A DNA stretch of 64,000 nucleotides from the NCBI GenBank assembly GCA_004347695.1, contig SLTK01000007.1, forward strand, positions 62,001-126,000, in the 5' to 3' direction. The DNA is from Chloroflexota bacterium (lineage in GTDB: Bacteria; Chloroflexota; Anaerolineae; Anaerolineales; Anaerolineaceae). Below, piece after piece: positions 35,301 through 43,894 of the stretch (the stretch's first letter is position 1; every line of letters starts with the position of its first letter). The notes under the pieces were generated by a model. That model had not been told where the DNA came from, ran no database searches, and saw nothing but the letters and a program-made list of their open reading frames with translations. Both the position numbers and the translations under genes were made by a program.

Positions 35301-36034
35301 TCGAGCATGCGAGTCCGATCGTTTGAATCCTGGTAAAGTAACAGGCTGGGCTGGCCAATCAAATCGGCCGGTGAAGCGTAATTGGCCATGCTCGCCAGTT
35401 CCTGGTTGACAAAAAGAAATACTCCATCCTGGGTGCGGTAAACGCCGACTGGCGCATTGTCCACCAGCGCGGCATAACTATTTTTGGATTCCTGGAGTCC
35501 TTCTTCCGCTTTTTTTCGCGCTTCGTTCTCAGCCTCCACCCTTCGGTTCTTCTCTTGTAGCTCCGCCACTTTATCTTCCAACTTGCGGATGAGCGCTGCG
35601 CTGTGCTCTTTATAATACGCTGCGTCGTCGATTTCCCCGCGCCTGGCAGCCAGCTCGCCGATTGCGTGTTTCTCAAGGGTTTCTTTCAGCAAAGCCAGAA
35701 ATTCAGCCGGCTCGGTTGGCTTGATGATGAACCGTTCTGCGCCCAGGCTCAGCGCAAGAGCTTCATCCTGCGGTTCGGTATAGGTGGCGGTGTAAAATAT
35801 GAAAGGGATATCCCGCAACCGCTCATCTTCCTTACAGGCGCGGCAAAAACTGAAGCCATCCATCACCGGCATCAGGATATCGCTGATGATCACATCCGGT
35901 TTGGCCTGAAGTGCCAGTTCCAGCGCCTCAGCGCCGTTCGCAGCCGACACCAATTCATAGCTATTGGCTGAGAGAAGCACTTGCAGGAGATAAAGATTTT
36001 TTTCTTCGTCGTCAACGATGAGAATTTTAGTCAT
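32327..36034 (-). CDS. response regulator with PAS, GAF and HD-GYP domains
   Basis: 1235 residues: receiver (1-125, D in ISDILMPVMDG), coiled coil (about 130-185), four PAS domains (about 185-680), two GAF domains (about 690-1030) and a complete HD-GYP domain (HDMGKLG, HHEKWDGSGYP), a c-di-GMP phosphodiesterase. Overlaps the preceding receiver gene by 8 bases. Unusually large for an HD-GYP regulator. It likely opposes the cyclase encoded directly downstream. Confidence 0.92.
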   Translation of the reverse strand: MTKILIVDDEEKNLYLLQVLLSANSYELVSAANGAEALELALQAKPDVIISDILMPVMDGFSFCRACKEDERLRDIPFIFYTATYTEPQDEALALSLGAERFIIKPTEPAEFLALLKETLEKHAIGELAARRGEIDDAAYYKEHSAALIRKLEDKVAELQEKNRRVEAENEARKKAEEGLQESKNSYAALVDNAPVGVYRTQDGVFLFVNQELASMANYASPADLIGQPSLLLYQDSNDRTRMLEALSKERQVKSFETRLLTRDGKTKVVLLSATAEDGSLTGMVIDITDRKRIEEKLRESEELFKYAFENAPIGKALVALDGRFLKINRSLVNILGYSEEELLKKTYQEITHPDDKDVQAPYSQKLLAGEIQNYQIEKRYFHKNGQIISAQVNLSLVRDKNEKPLYLVSQYQDITLSQRMEEELRHSNDLLNITGEIAKIGGWEIHLETQTLNWTEEVYRIHEVDPATKPNVAEAINFYAPEDRPVITAAVQDCITSGKPYDLELQLITARGKRIWVRAQGAAERSNGKVTRIYGAFQDITERKLAEDKLRQSEERYRLISTVTSDYLFSSQIGADGKLSLNWVAGAFEEISGYSFEEFVARGGWRATLHPDDLVKDDRDMERLRAGQTINSELRTITKSGKTVWVRIYAHPVLDAKTNRLISIYGAVQDITARKQDEELIHQRTQDLELINTIGSAINQGMEIKDIIAFVSRELLDIFHCDVVVVAQPGPDPNFLLVEHVEFTSTLFKKVEKMIGGNREYLHVKMPITGDGLFARILKQGEIVMINDPETIRAMMVEYGENEIQRRLISQAAKVLRLRCVIPVPLIANERVYGLLQISHSAQFPESSIKRIRVIAEQMTTAFARKHAEQQINQRLKNIEALHTIDNAIANSMDLSLTLKVVAKETIIQCEVDAADILLYNPVSNMLETSVFQGFHTPAMKKVSLRIGQGLAGQIATNWQRIFVPDLTVYRGKDKRASTFSGEDFVSYCGLPLWAKGQFIGVLEVFNRAQLNPDQDWFNFIETLAGQAAIAIDSINSFNEIQISNSKLILAYDATIEGWSRAMDLRDEETEGHTQRVTELTIQLARAVGVGNEGIVHIRRGALLHDMGKLGIPDRILLKPDKLTEEEWVIMRKHPVYAYDMLSSIEYLRPALDIPYCHHEKWDGSGYPRGLKGEEIPLAARIFAVIGVWDALTSNRPYRKAWTREQALEYIREQTGTHFDPQIVEVFLANLASS

Positions 36035-36428
36035 GTTGACCTTCCTGAGCGCTTTGCGGTTTGCGTGGTAACAGGTATTGCTCTATTTCCGTCACAAACG
36101 TCTCCGGGTTGATCGGTTTTTCGATATAGCCGATGCAGCCCGCTGCCAGAATCCGCTCCCGGTCGCCGGCCATGGCATAAGAGGTCACGGCTACAATGGG
36201 AATTTGAAATTGTTTGTTCTTCGTCAATTCAGAGGCGACGGCATATCCGTCCATTTCTGGCAACTGAATATCCAACAGGATAAGCGCTGGATTGATCTGG
36301 TATACCAGGTCGATCCCCTTGCGTCCATCTTCCGCGATGAAGACCTGGTAACCATGCTTTTCCAGCAGGAAGGTTGTCAGGTAGCGGTTTCTCTCGTTGT
36401 CCTCGATCAACAGGATTGTGGTTTTCAT
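36027..36428 (-). CDS. stand-alone receiver protein (CheY/DivK-like)
   Basis: 133 residues, a single receiver domain: EDN acidic pocket, phospho-acceptor in LLDIQLPEMDGY, T in VAVTSYAM, K in EKPINPETF. No output domain. Translationally coupled to the upstream kinase (ATGA overlap at 36425-36428) and to the downstream HD-GYP gene, so it probably relays phosphate between them. Confidence 0.92.
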   Translation of the reverse strand: MKTTILLIEDNERNRYLTTFLLEKHGYQVFIAEDGRKGIDLVYQINPALILLDIQLPEMDGYAVASELTKNKQFQIPIVAVTSYAMAGDRERILAAGCIGYIEKPINPETFVTEIEQYLLPRKPQSAQEGQHD

Positions 36429-38914
36429 AATTTCATCCCCTCTACAGGTAACGAGAAACTAAAGGTACTTCCTTTACCCCATTCGCTTTCGATCCAAATC
36501 TCGCCACCCATGGCTTCGACCAGCCGCTTGCAGATGGACAGGCCCAGCCCGGTGCCATCATGCTGGCGAGTGGTGCCCGAATCCAACTGACGGAATGGCC
36601 GGAAGAGCGATTCTTTTTGCTCAGGCTTGATGCCGATGCCCGTATCTGTGATGGATGTGATGACCATGCCATCCCTGACAAAACAATCGACATGGATGCT
36701 TCCCTGATCTGTGAATTTTAGCGCATTACTGAGTAAATTTAGCAGGATCTGCTCCACGCGGCGCCGGTCGCCGGTCATTTTGCCAACCTGAGGGTCTATC
36801 GAAGGCGCCAACTCCAATCCTTTTTTCTTTGCCAAAGGGACGATCTTCTCAATGCTTTTCCGCAGGGATTCTTGCATATCGAACGGTTCACGAATCAATT
36901 CGAGCTCGCCGGCTTCGATTTTAGAAATATCCAATACATCGTTAATCAGTTCCAGTAAGTGATGGGCGCTGTCCTGTACCATGTTGAGCTGTTTTTCCTG
37001 CTCCGGTTCCAGCGGCCCGACCAACCCCATTAGCAACATGCCGGTAAAACCAATAATGGAATTCAGCGGGGTGCGCAATTCGTGCGACATAGTGGCCAGA
37101 AAAGCTGATTTCAACCGGTCAGCGGACTCGGCGCGCACTTTGGCGCTCTCCAATTCCGCTGTACGTACCGCCACGCGTTGTTCGAGCTCCTCATTCATTT
37201 TGCGGATCTTTATTTCCGCGCGCCTGATTTCGGTTATATCATGCACCGAGCCGACCAAGTAGGTACAGGTTCCTGTGTTGTCGTAAAATGGTGTGGCAGA
37301 CACTTCACCATAGAGCGTGCCCGTGGGATAGGCAGATACTTCCTCCCATTTCACCGTTTTCTTCTCTTGAATCGCCTGTTTGTATTTTTCTTTCGCCAGC
37401 GCATGCGATTCGGGCGGCAAGACTTCTTCCATCCGTTTGCCAACCACTTGCTCGCGGCTCAGGCCGGTTACAGCCTGAAAAGCTGGATTGATGGATACGA
37501 ACCGAAAGTAATCTTCTGGTTCAACCGATAAGAGAAAGATAACATCACCCACCGTGTCCAGGATTAACGAGAGGCGCTGCTCACTGGCTGCGATTAATTC
37601 TTCAGCGCGTTTACGCTCGGTGATGTCTTTCACGCCACCGTTGATGCCAATTAATTCGTTGCGCGCTGCGTCCCAGACCGGGTGAGCATAGACCTGTACC
37701 CAGACCGTTTCGCCGCTTTGGGTGATCGTCCGAATTTCGTTGTGGACAGTCTGGTTAGCGCGGAGTTTTTCCTTGTCCCGGTCGTCCGCGGCCAGGTCGT
37801 CGGGATGCAAGCTGGCGCGCCAGCCACCACGAGCTTTGTATTCTTCGAACGTATAACCGGTAATCGACTCAAAGGCGCCGGCGACCCAGTTTAAGGTTAG
37901 TTTGCCATCCAGATCTAATTTTTCTGAAAATATGTAATCGGAGGCCACTGCCGAGATTAAACGATAGCGCTCCTCGCTCTCGCGTAATGCCTGGTTGGAT
38001 TTGACCAGATGGCTAGTCCTGTCGCGAACCTGTTTACGCAGGATAACCACCCATACCACAGCCAGGCCAAATAAAACTAAAATAACAACAATCACCCAGA
38101 ATATTGTCACCAGCCAGCGACTTGCGCTGGAGGGATTCAACCACCGGTTCAATATTGTAGAATAAATCGATTTTGGGTCATCACGCCACACACCAAGGTG
38201 TTTGTCTATGGCATCAAGCAGCTCCTGATTCTGTCCCTCAGCGGTCGCGTAGTACAGCGTTGACGCATTAAAAATGATTGATGTTCTAGCCAATCCATAA
38301 TCCCGGTAAAAGTAATCACCGTAGAAATAGTTCGTCACAACCGCGACTGCCGATTTTTTGGTAACCAGACCAAAAGCATCTTCAATGGATTTTGCGGGAA
38401 CAATCGTCACAGTAAATCCGTGCTCTTCCATTGTTTGTACTAACGCTTTTTGTTGGATGGATCCGTTGAGAACCGCCACCCGTTGTCCGTCCAACTGATC
38501 GATCCGGTTGATCTGTGAGGTCGGGTCAGCGTACGCCCTGGACCAACTCTCGGCAGCCGGAATGTGATGAAAATCGTATTTCTCATCGCGATCAGGTGAA
38601 TATGCGACATCTGGCATCAGGTCGATCTCGCCGGTCTCCAGCGCAGTAAGGCACGCTTCCCATTCACAGGGCACATAGACCAGCGTCCAGTTCTCTCTTT
38701 TAGCGATTTCTTCCAATAAGTCGATGAAGAAGCCGTCAGCGACCCCATTATCCGTGAGAAAAATTTTCGGCTTGTTTTGATAGACCCCAACTCGAACCGT
38801 TCTATTCTCAGGCTTAATCCAGCCAGACAAGATTGTTACCAGCACTAATAGCGTAATGCCCAACACACCGGCCCATAAAACTGCATATCGTGATCGTCGG
38901 CGGTTTTTTTCCAA
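36425..38914 (-). CDS. sensor histidine kinase with extracellular SBP_bac_3 domain
   Basis: 829 residues: TM1 (about 12-32), a solute-binding-protein family 3 domain (about 40-265, VGVYQNKPKIF ... EIDLMPDVAYS), TM2 (275-300), two PAS domains, HisKA (MSHELRTPLNSII) and HATPase (NLLSNALKF, DTGIGIKP, GTGLGLSI). It would sense an amino acid or other small ligand outside the cell. First gene of the kinase-receiver-HD-GYP-GGDEF operon. Confidence 0.93.
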   Translation of the reverse strand: MEKNRRRSRYAVLWAGVLGITLLVLVTILSGWIKPENRTVRVGVYQNKPKIFLTDNGVADGFFIDLLEEIAKRENWTLVYVPCEWEACLTALETGEIDLMPDVAYSPDRDEKYDFHHIPAAESWSRAYADPTSQINRIDQLDGQRVAVLNGSIQQKALVQTMEEHGFTVTIVPAKSIEDAFGLVTKKSAVAVVTNYFYGDYFYRDYGLARTSIIFNASTLYYATAEGQNQELLDAIDKHLGVWRDDPKSIYSTILNRWLNPSSASRWLVTIFWVIVVILVLFGLAVVWVVILRKQVRDRTSHLVKSNQALRESEERYRLISAVASDYIFSEKLDLDGKLTLNWVAGAFESITGYTFEEYKARGGWRASLHPDDLAADDRDKEKLRANQTVHNEIRTITQSGETVWVQVYAHPVWDAARNELIGINGGVKDITERKRAEELIAASEQRLSLILDTVGDVIFLLSVEPEDYFRFVSINPAFQAVTGLSREQVVGKRMEEVLPPESHALAKEKYKQAIQEKKTVKWEEVSAYPTGTLYGEVSATPFYDNTGTCTYLVGSVHDITEIRRAEIKIRKMNEELEQRVAVRTAELESAKVRAESADRLKSAFLATMSHELRTPLNSIIGFTGMLLMGLVGPLEPEQEKQLNMVQDSAHHLLELINDVLDISKIEAGELELIREPFDMQESLRKSIEKIVPLAKKKGLELAPSIDPQVGKMTGDRRRVEQILLNLLSNALKFTDQGSIHVDCFVRDGMVITSITDTGIGIKPEQKESLFRPFRQLDSGTTRQHDGTGLGLSICKRLVEAMGGEIWIESEWGKGSTFSFSLPVEGMKL

Positions 38915-39301
38915 TGAATAAATACCTTTTAATTCTCGTCGTGGGGTGCAAGCTGGAGAATGGATGGGGTTTTAGGGAATTGCCCCCGCCATATTGTGCA
39001 AAATCCTGAATAGGTCGTTCAACAGCCCGGGGTCCTTCAATTAAGTGGAAGAAAAAACCTGAGCGATACCCCTGTCCTTAACGCTGAATTGGCGGCGATA
39101 AACGGATACCCGTGTTCGTAGGCTGCCAGGAAAATTCGGGGGTTTCCGACTATTATATAATTAAACAGTAAAATAGCTCTAGACAATAATGTTATTAACA
39201 ACTTCAGCGTTGGAACGCCATTATCAAGAATCTGGAACATGGGGTAGAAAGTTCAATTAACCCCAGCTTTGTCAACGAAAAACAACGAACTGTCGAACTT
39301 T
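38915..39301. other. upstream region of the signalling operon
   Basis: No gene. A separated inverted repeat AACGCTGAA (39080-39088) / TTCAGCGTT (39203-39211) flanks an AT-rich stretch with TATTATATAATTAAA, a plausible promoter area. Confidence 0.35.
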
Positions 39302-39329
39302 CGTCCTTCCCGCGGAGTGACCGAAAATG

Positions 39330-39735
39330 TTGTTACCCTGCCATCGGGTGTCACCCTGCCCGATAGTTTGTCACCCTGAGCGCAGCGAAGGGTCTCCCGG
39401 CCGAATGTCGAGATGTTTCGCTGCGCTCAACATGACAAAACATTTCACCCAGCCCGACAATCTGTCACCCTGAATGATAATCTGTCACCCTGGCATTGGG
39501 TAGTCACCCTGCCCGCAGGGCAGCTTGACAAGCATGTCACCCCGAGCGCAGCGAAGGGTCTCCCGGCCGAATGTCGAGATGTTTCGCTCCGCTCAACATG
39601 ACGTAGCATGTCACCCTGCTTGACAATCTGTCACCCTGCCCGCAGGGCACCCTGTGGGTGAACGAAGTGAAGGGTCTCTCAGCAAATTGGCGAGATGTTT
39701 CGCTTCGCTCACGCGCAGCATTCGCCACCCGAAGG
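39330..39735. repeat. cluster of palindromic elements, left of the GIY-YIG gene
   Basis: Many TGTCACCCTG starts. Two nearly identical 67-base units at 39370-39436 and 39536-39602, and a longer unit at about 39630-39715. Each unit can fold: GTCA...TGAC ends, inner arms GAGCGCAGCGAA / TTCGCTGCGCTC, with GGGTCTC / GAGATG inside. The second unit has one change in an arm (TTCGCTCCGCTC). The third unit adds CCCTGCCCGCAGGG and CACCCTGTGGGTG. The family occurs only around the GIY-YIG gene in this window. Confidence 0.85.
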
Positions 39736-39768
39736 ATGCTCTGTAAGTGTGGGCAACATGGCAAATAA

Positions 39769-40077
39769 CTATGAGTATTCCATATCAGCATCAAACCAAT
39801 CTGCACTTAAATCAGCCAAATTGGGATTCATAGTCTCGATAAGGTCGATTTTCTTTTTTCGCAGCCAGCCTTTTATCTGCTTTTCACGTGCAATGGCAGT
39901 GTTTATATCATCCGTTTCTTCATAAAATACCAACTGAGTAATATTATATTTCTGGGTGAAACCAGGATGTTCTTTCTTTTTATGTTCCATAACACGGCGG
40001 AGCAAACTATTCGTAACGCCAGTATAAAGCGTACGGGATCTATTTGTCATAATGTAAACATAATAGGATCGTGGCAT
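39769..40077 (-). CDS. GIY-YIG nuclease family protein
   Basis: 102 residues. The GIY-YIG core is YYVYIMTN ... LYTGVT, with the catalytic Arg in SLLRRVMEHK and the Glu in AIAREKQIKGW. No extra DNA-binding domain is present, as in the small YhbQ-like/UPF0213 group. It is lone, about 30 bases from the palindromic elements on its left and about 120 bases from those on its right. That arrangement resembles REP elements with their RAYT transposase, suggesting that the nuclease may act on or spread the elements; this is inference. Confidence 0.88.
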   Translation of the reverse strand: MPRSYYVYIMTNRSRTLYTGVTNSLLRRVMEHKKKEHPGFTQKYNITQLVFYEETDDINTAIAREKQIKGWLRKKKIDLIETMNPNLADLSADWFDADMEYS

Positions 40078-40198
40078 GAATGTGTAATTTAATCCTTACA
40101 AAGAATTAGTTTAATAGTAAATGCAAAAAAGATGGTTTGATGCAGTACGTAAAATAGGCAAAGGCGACCTGAAAATTGATGTCATCTGGCCTTGAGTT

Positions 40199-40345
40199 GT
40201 CACCCTGCCCGCAGGGCACCCTGTGGGTGAGCGCAGCGAAGGGTCTCTCGGCAAATCGGAGAGATGTTTCGCTGCGCTCAACATGACAGAACATGTTACC
40301 CTGCCCGCAGGTCGCTCTGTGAACGAAGTGACGGGCACGTGACAA
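40199..40345. repeat. palindromic elements, right of the GIY-YIG gene
   Basis: An 89-base unit at 40199-40287 with CCCTGCCCGCAGGG, CACCCTGTGGGTG, GAGCGCAGCGAA / TTCGCTGCGCTC and a closing CATGAC, then a degraded partial unit to about 40345. It is the same family and orientation as the left cluster. Confidence 0.85.
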
Positions 40346-40348
40346 TCC

Positions 40349-43327
40349 CTATTCAGTGGGCAATAAACGACCAGCGGTTTCGATTCGATTGCGGCCGGCG
40401 GCTTTAGCGCGATAGAGCGCTTGATCGGCGGCCTGCAACAACTGACTCGATGTCTTCCCATTTGTTGGGAATTCGACCAGCCCCCCTGAAATCGAAATCC
40501 CGCTTAATTCTTTGCCATTGGAGGAAAGATTCAACTGATCGATCTGGGTTCGTAATGCATCCATTCTTTGCCAGGAATCACTTAACGTGGAATCGGGCAG
40601 GATGATAACAAACTCCTCGCCGCCGTAACGACAGGCTATATTGCCCACACGTGCTTGAGATTGCATAAGCCAGCCGATATTTTTCAAGACCTCATCGCCG
40701 GCTTCATGTCCAAAATTGTCATTGAAATTCTTAAAGTGATCGATATCGATCATGATAACGCCAAGCGATGTGTGCTTATGTTCAGCCAGCCTGATTTCGC
40801 GGTCAAGCGTTTCTTCCATGTAGCGCCGGTTGTACAAATTAGTCAAGGGGTCGCGTACGGACTGTTCGTAGAGTTTTTCGCGCATATCCATGTTCGTCAA
40901 TGCTAATGATATGGTCTCAGCGATAATCAAAGCAATTTTCTTCCTGTTCTCGGAAGAAAATGCTTCTTCCAGTTCATCCGCAGCGTCCGAGGTGATCAGG
41001 GAGAATAATCCCCGCGTTACCCCATTGGATACCAGTGGAATGCACAAAGTGGAGGTTGGCGCGTAAGGATTCAAGTGCTCACATACGATTCCATCGCCCT
41101 CTGTGTTGAAATTGTGTATTCGACCCTTTCGCAATGCCCAGCAGGAATCCGAATCAAATTCCTGCTCGTTCACTTGTGCCATTTTCCCCGAGTTGGCTAT
41201 GGTTTTGAACTTGTTAAGGGAGGGATCGAGTTCATACAGGATGCCACTGGTGTTTTTGAATATTAGCGAAAGATGACTGCTGATAACGGAGAAAATTTCC
41301 TGCCTGGTTTCACATAATTGGAAAAGGTTGCTCATATCATTGACCAGCGAAACCATGTTATTAAGCTCTTCCAATTGATCGTTGGAACGGTCCAGTTCCT
41401 TGTTCTTCTGCGCCAACGCCTTTGCATTCTGCTTTTCCCTGGTGATATCCCTGACAGAAACGAGTCTGCGATATTGGTTCTCTTGTTTATCGCGTATGAT
41501 TTCTGAACTCAATAATATGTCAGTCCGTTCACCATGCAGCGTCAGGTTGACCGTTTCACCAGAAAAATGGGTCTTCCCTTCGGCGATAGCGACCATTTCA
41601 TCAATGAGAGACGACAGTGTCTCCTCGCAATATATTTTATTAATATTCTTCAGTAATTCACCTTTCGATTTGGCCTGATATAAATCCAAAGTCGCCTGGT
41701 TGATATCGATTACTTCCGCCAGATCAATATATTCATAAACCAACAGGGGGGCGTTTTCGAAATATGACCGCAAATTGCTCACGCCGGAAAGTTGCAATTC
41801 ATCAATTTTAGCAACGAGGCGCGAGATATCTTCCTCCCAAAGTGAAATCGGGGAATATTTGAAGATATTTCTAAATCTTTTTTCGCGAACCTGTAGCGCC
41901 TCGCTCATTCTTTTTTGTTCAGTGATATCGCGTGAAATCCCCAGAACTGACTGTATAGAGCCATCAGTTGCTCTTATAGGAAAAAGGCCAGTGCTCATCC
42001 AGATGATTTGAGAAGGAAATGGGATGCTGGAAGTTTTCCATACCGGTTCCTCTTTATCAAAAACATGCTGTACATTCGCTTTTAGATTCTTCGCCAGCTC
42101 TGTCGGGAACAATTCAGTTATTGACTTGCCTTTCATTTCCTCCGCATTCATTCGAAACAAATTGGCCCCATAATCATTCACATATTCCACACATCCCTGC
42201 CGATCAATGATGAAAAGGGAATCCTGAAATGCTTCAACTAATGTCCGGTTCCATTCTTCGCTTGCAGCCAGACTTTTATTGTTATCTTCCAATACTTCGA
42301 GCATGGCGTTAATATCGGATGCCATCCGGGTTACCTCGTCATTCCCGCTCACTCGAACTCTTTTGCTGAGATCGCCGGGATTAATCAGCATTTTGAGATC
42401 TTCACTAAGAAGTGAAAACTTTTTTATCACTGACTTGTTCAGAATTATTAAAGTAGCTATGATCAACAAGAGGCCTATCGCTATATGGCTCCCAATAAAA
42501 AACAGGATGCTCCTGAGACCCTGATTATAGACGTCTCGTTGCATACTAATTTTCAAAATAAGCGCTGGTTGCCCGTAGATGTCTTCAAGAATGCTGTAGC
42601 CAGCTATTAAATTCTTGTTGATTGTTCGGACCAGAGTGTTATTCTCCCCGGGTTGCGCTGTCACCAGTTCCGCCATTACCGTGGAACTTTCTACCGAATC
42701 GAATGGGAGCATCGCAACGGTTAAATCGGTCCTTTCGGACAGTTGTTGAATTTGAACCTCATCCAGATAGCGGCCCATGAGCAAAGTTCCACGGCTGGGA
42801 CCTGCTTCTTCGCTTGTCAGTATGGGTTGAAAAGCGACCAGCATAGGTCCTTCTGGCAGCAAAAGGATGCCGGTATGACCGCTGTCTGAATTAGGATGCA
42901 CAAGTAAAGGGCTTTCGCCTGTTAAATGCTCGACAAGGCTTGAAGGTGCAGCTACGGCTTTATTGTTGATTAAGTCAAACGCCTTCGCGTATACAATCGT
43001 CCCAGAAGAATTAACATAGATCATCGCGTTGAGACCCAATCCGCTAAAAGTCCCATCTACAAGATTAGATTGAATATAATCATCATTTCGGTCTTCGATA
43101 AAGTTGTATGTATCATCCCAGATAGCCCAATCACCGGCAATGGCCGAAAGGTTTGTCATATCCTGCGAAATTGCATTGAGCGCCCGCCCAGCATTTTCAC
43201 GCATCATGTCCTCTTCCAGCAAACGATAACGCTCGAGAAGCCATGCGCTGGCTATTATCACAAAGAGCACGAGATATATTATGAACAATGATCCTGCAAT
43301 AACCCATGTTTTCTTATACAAAGACAT
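40349..43327 (-). CDS. CHASE4-HAMP-PAS-GAF-GGDEF diguanylate cyclase
   Basis: 992 residues: TM1, a CHASE4 sensor (DWAIWDDTYNFIED is the family hallmark), TM2 (about 270-295), HAMP, two PAS domains, a GAF-like domain and a GGDEF domain with YGGEEFVIILPDS (GGEEF variant, active in many cyclases). The C-terminus runs to within a few bases of the palindromic elements. Promoter presumably in the AT-rich region 43330-43830. Confidence 0.9.
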   Translation of the reverse strand: MSLYKKTWVIAGSLFIIYLVLFVIIASAWLLERYRLLEEDMMRENAGRALNAISQDMTNLSAIAGDWAIWDDTYNFIEDRNDDYIQSNLVDGTFSGLGLNAMIYVNSSGTIVYAKAFDLINNKAVAAPSSLVEHLTGESPLLVHPNSDSGHTGILLLPEGPMLVAFQPILTSEEAGPSRGTLLMGRYLDEVQIQQLSERTDLTVAMLPFDSVESSTVMAELVTAQPGENNTLVRTINKNLIAGYSILEDIYGQPALILKISMQRDVYNQGLRSILFFIGSHIAIGLLLIIATLIILNKSVIKKFSLLSEDLKMLINPGDLSKRVRVSGNDEVTRMASDINAMLEVLEDNNKSLAASEEWNRTLVEAFQDSLFIIDRQGCVEYVNDYGANLFRMNAEEMKGKSITELFPTELAKNLKANVQHVFDKEEPVWKTSSIPFPSQIIWMSTGLFPIRATDGSIQSVLGISRDITEQKRMSEALQVREKRFRNIFKYSPISLWEEDISRLVAKIDELQLSGVSNLRSYFENAPLLVYEYIDLAEVIDINQATLDLYQAKSKGELLKNINKIYCEETLSSLIDEMVAIAEGKTHFSGETVNLTLHGERTDILLSSEIIRDKQENQYRRLVSVRDITREKQNAKALAQKNKELDRSNDQLEELNNMVSLVNDMSNLFQLCETRQEIFSVISSHLSLIFKNTSGILYELDPSLNKFKTIANSGKMAQVNEQEFDSDSCWALRKGRIHNFNTEGDGIVCEHLNPYAPTSTLCIPLVSNGVTRGLFSLITSDAADELEEAFSSENRKKIALIIAETISLALTNMDMREKLYEQSVRDPLTNLYNRRYMEETLDREIRLAEHKHTSLGVIMIDIDHFKNFNDNFGHEAGDEVLKNIGWLMQSQARVGNIACRYGGEEFVIILPDSTLSDSWQRMDALRTQIDQLNLSSNGKELSGISISGGLVEFPTNGKTSSQLLQAADQALYRAKAAGRNRIETAGRLLPTE

Positions 43328-43833
43328 TGTGGCGACCTTTATGAAGCAATCAGACTATCGATAACCATTCGTGGTAACGGTGCAACATTATTGCCAAAAT
43401 AGCCTTAAGTCTGTTCGCGCATATCCTGCGATTTATCCTTCATTGAGCATTGTTCGCCGATACAGACAACCTGAGATAAGCGTATTCCATGCACCAACAA
43501 TATCAAGGTTGGAGCAACCAGGGGTACCCGGCAACTCGTCAATCCTATAGGCGTTCGCTACCGTACCGCTTTTTCATGGCGACAAATTGAAAGATCACAA
43601 AGCTAATTTCGACCTTTCGACATACGATTCACTGGCGCCGAGGGAAATCGACTGAACGCATTCTTCAATTGGAATTTCAATTCTGGAATTTCTTATCACA
43701 CTATTATGCAATAAAATTCCGGAATTTCAATCCGCAATAAAGAATAAGGCAACCAGACTCATCTTTATTTTCGATTTAAGTCTGGCAAAGGTATACAAGA
43801 ACGAAATTCAATCGTTCTCTGTTGCTAATTGCA
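43328..43833. other. intergenic region upstream of the CHASE4 gene
   Basis: No gene. It contains a cluster of GGAATTTC repeats near 43671-43728 (listed separately) and AT-rich stretches. Confidence 0.35.
43671..43728. promoter_or_regulatory. GGAATTTC repeat cluster
   Basis: GGAATTTC at 43671-43678, 43685-43692 and 43721-43728. The last is part of a perfect 14-base palindrome AAATTCCGGAATTT (43714-43727). An operator array is possible; the nearest downstream gene on either strand is the CHASE4 cyclase, about 340 bases away. Confidence 0.3.
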
Positions 43834-43870
43834 AAATGTCCCCGGTAGCAATCTCTGCCGGGGACATTTG
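43834..43870 (-). terminator. intrinsic terminator of the subtilase gene
   Basis: Perfect stem AAATGTCCCCGG / CCGGGGACATTT with a loop of about 12 bases, T-rich on the minus strand, 25 bases after the stop at 43895. Confidence 0.88.
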
Positions 43871-43894
43871 TAGAAACACAGGTTGGTTCGTGGA

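Noticed and set aside
39413-39806. ORFs inside the repeat clusters
   Set aside because: Translations only reflect the repeats, with no start signals or domains.
39330-40345. CRISPR array
   Set aside because: Repeats are unevenly spaced, overlap each other, form hairpins and have no spacers of constant length; no cas genes nearby.
40106-40461. Minus-strand ORFs overlapping the right repeat cluster
   Set aside because: Repeat-derived and overlapping the GGDEF gene end.
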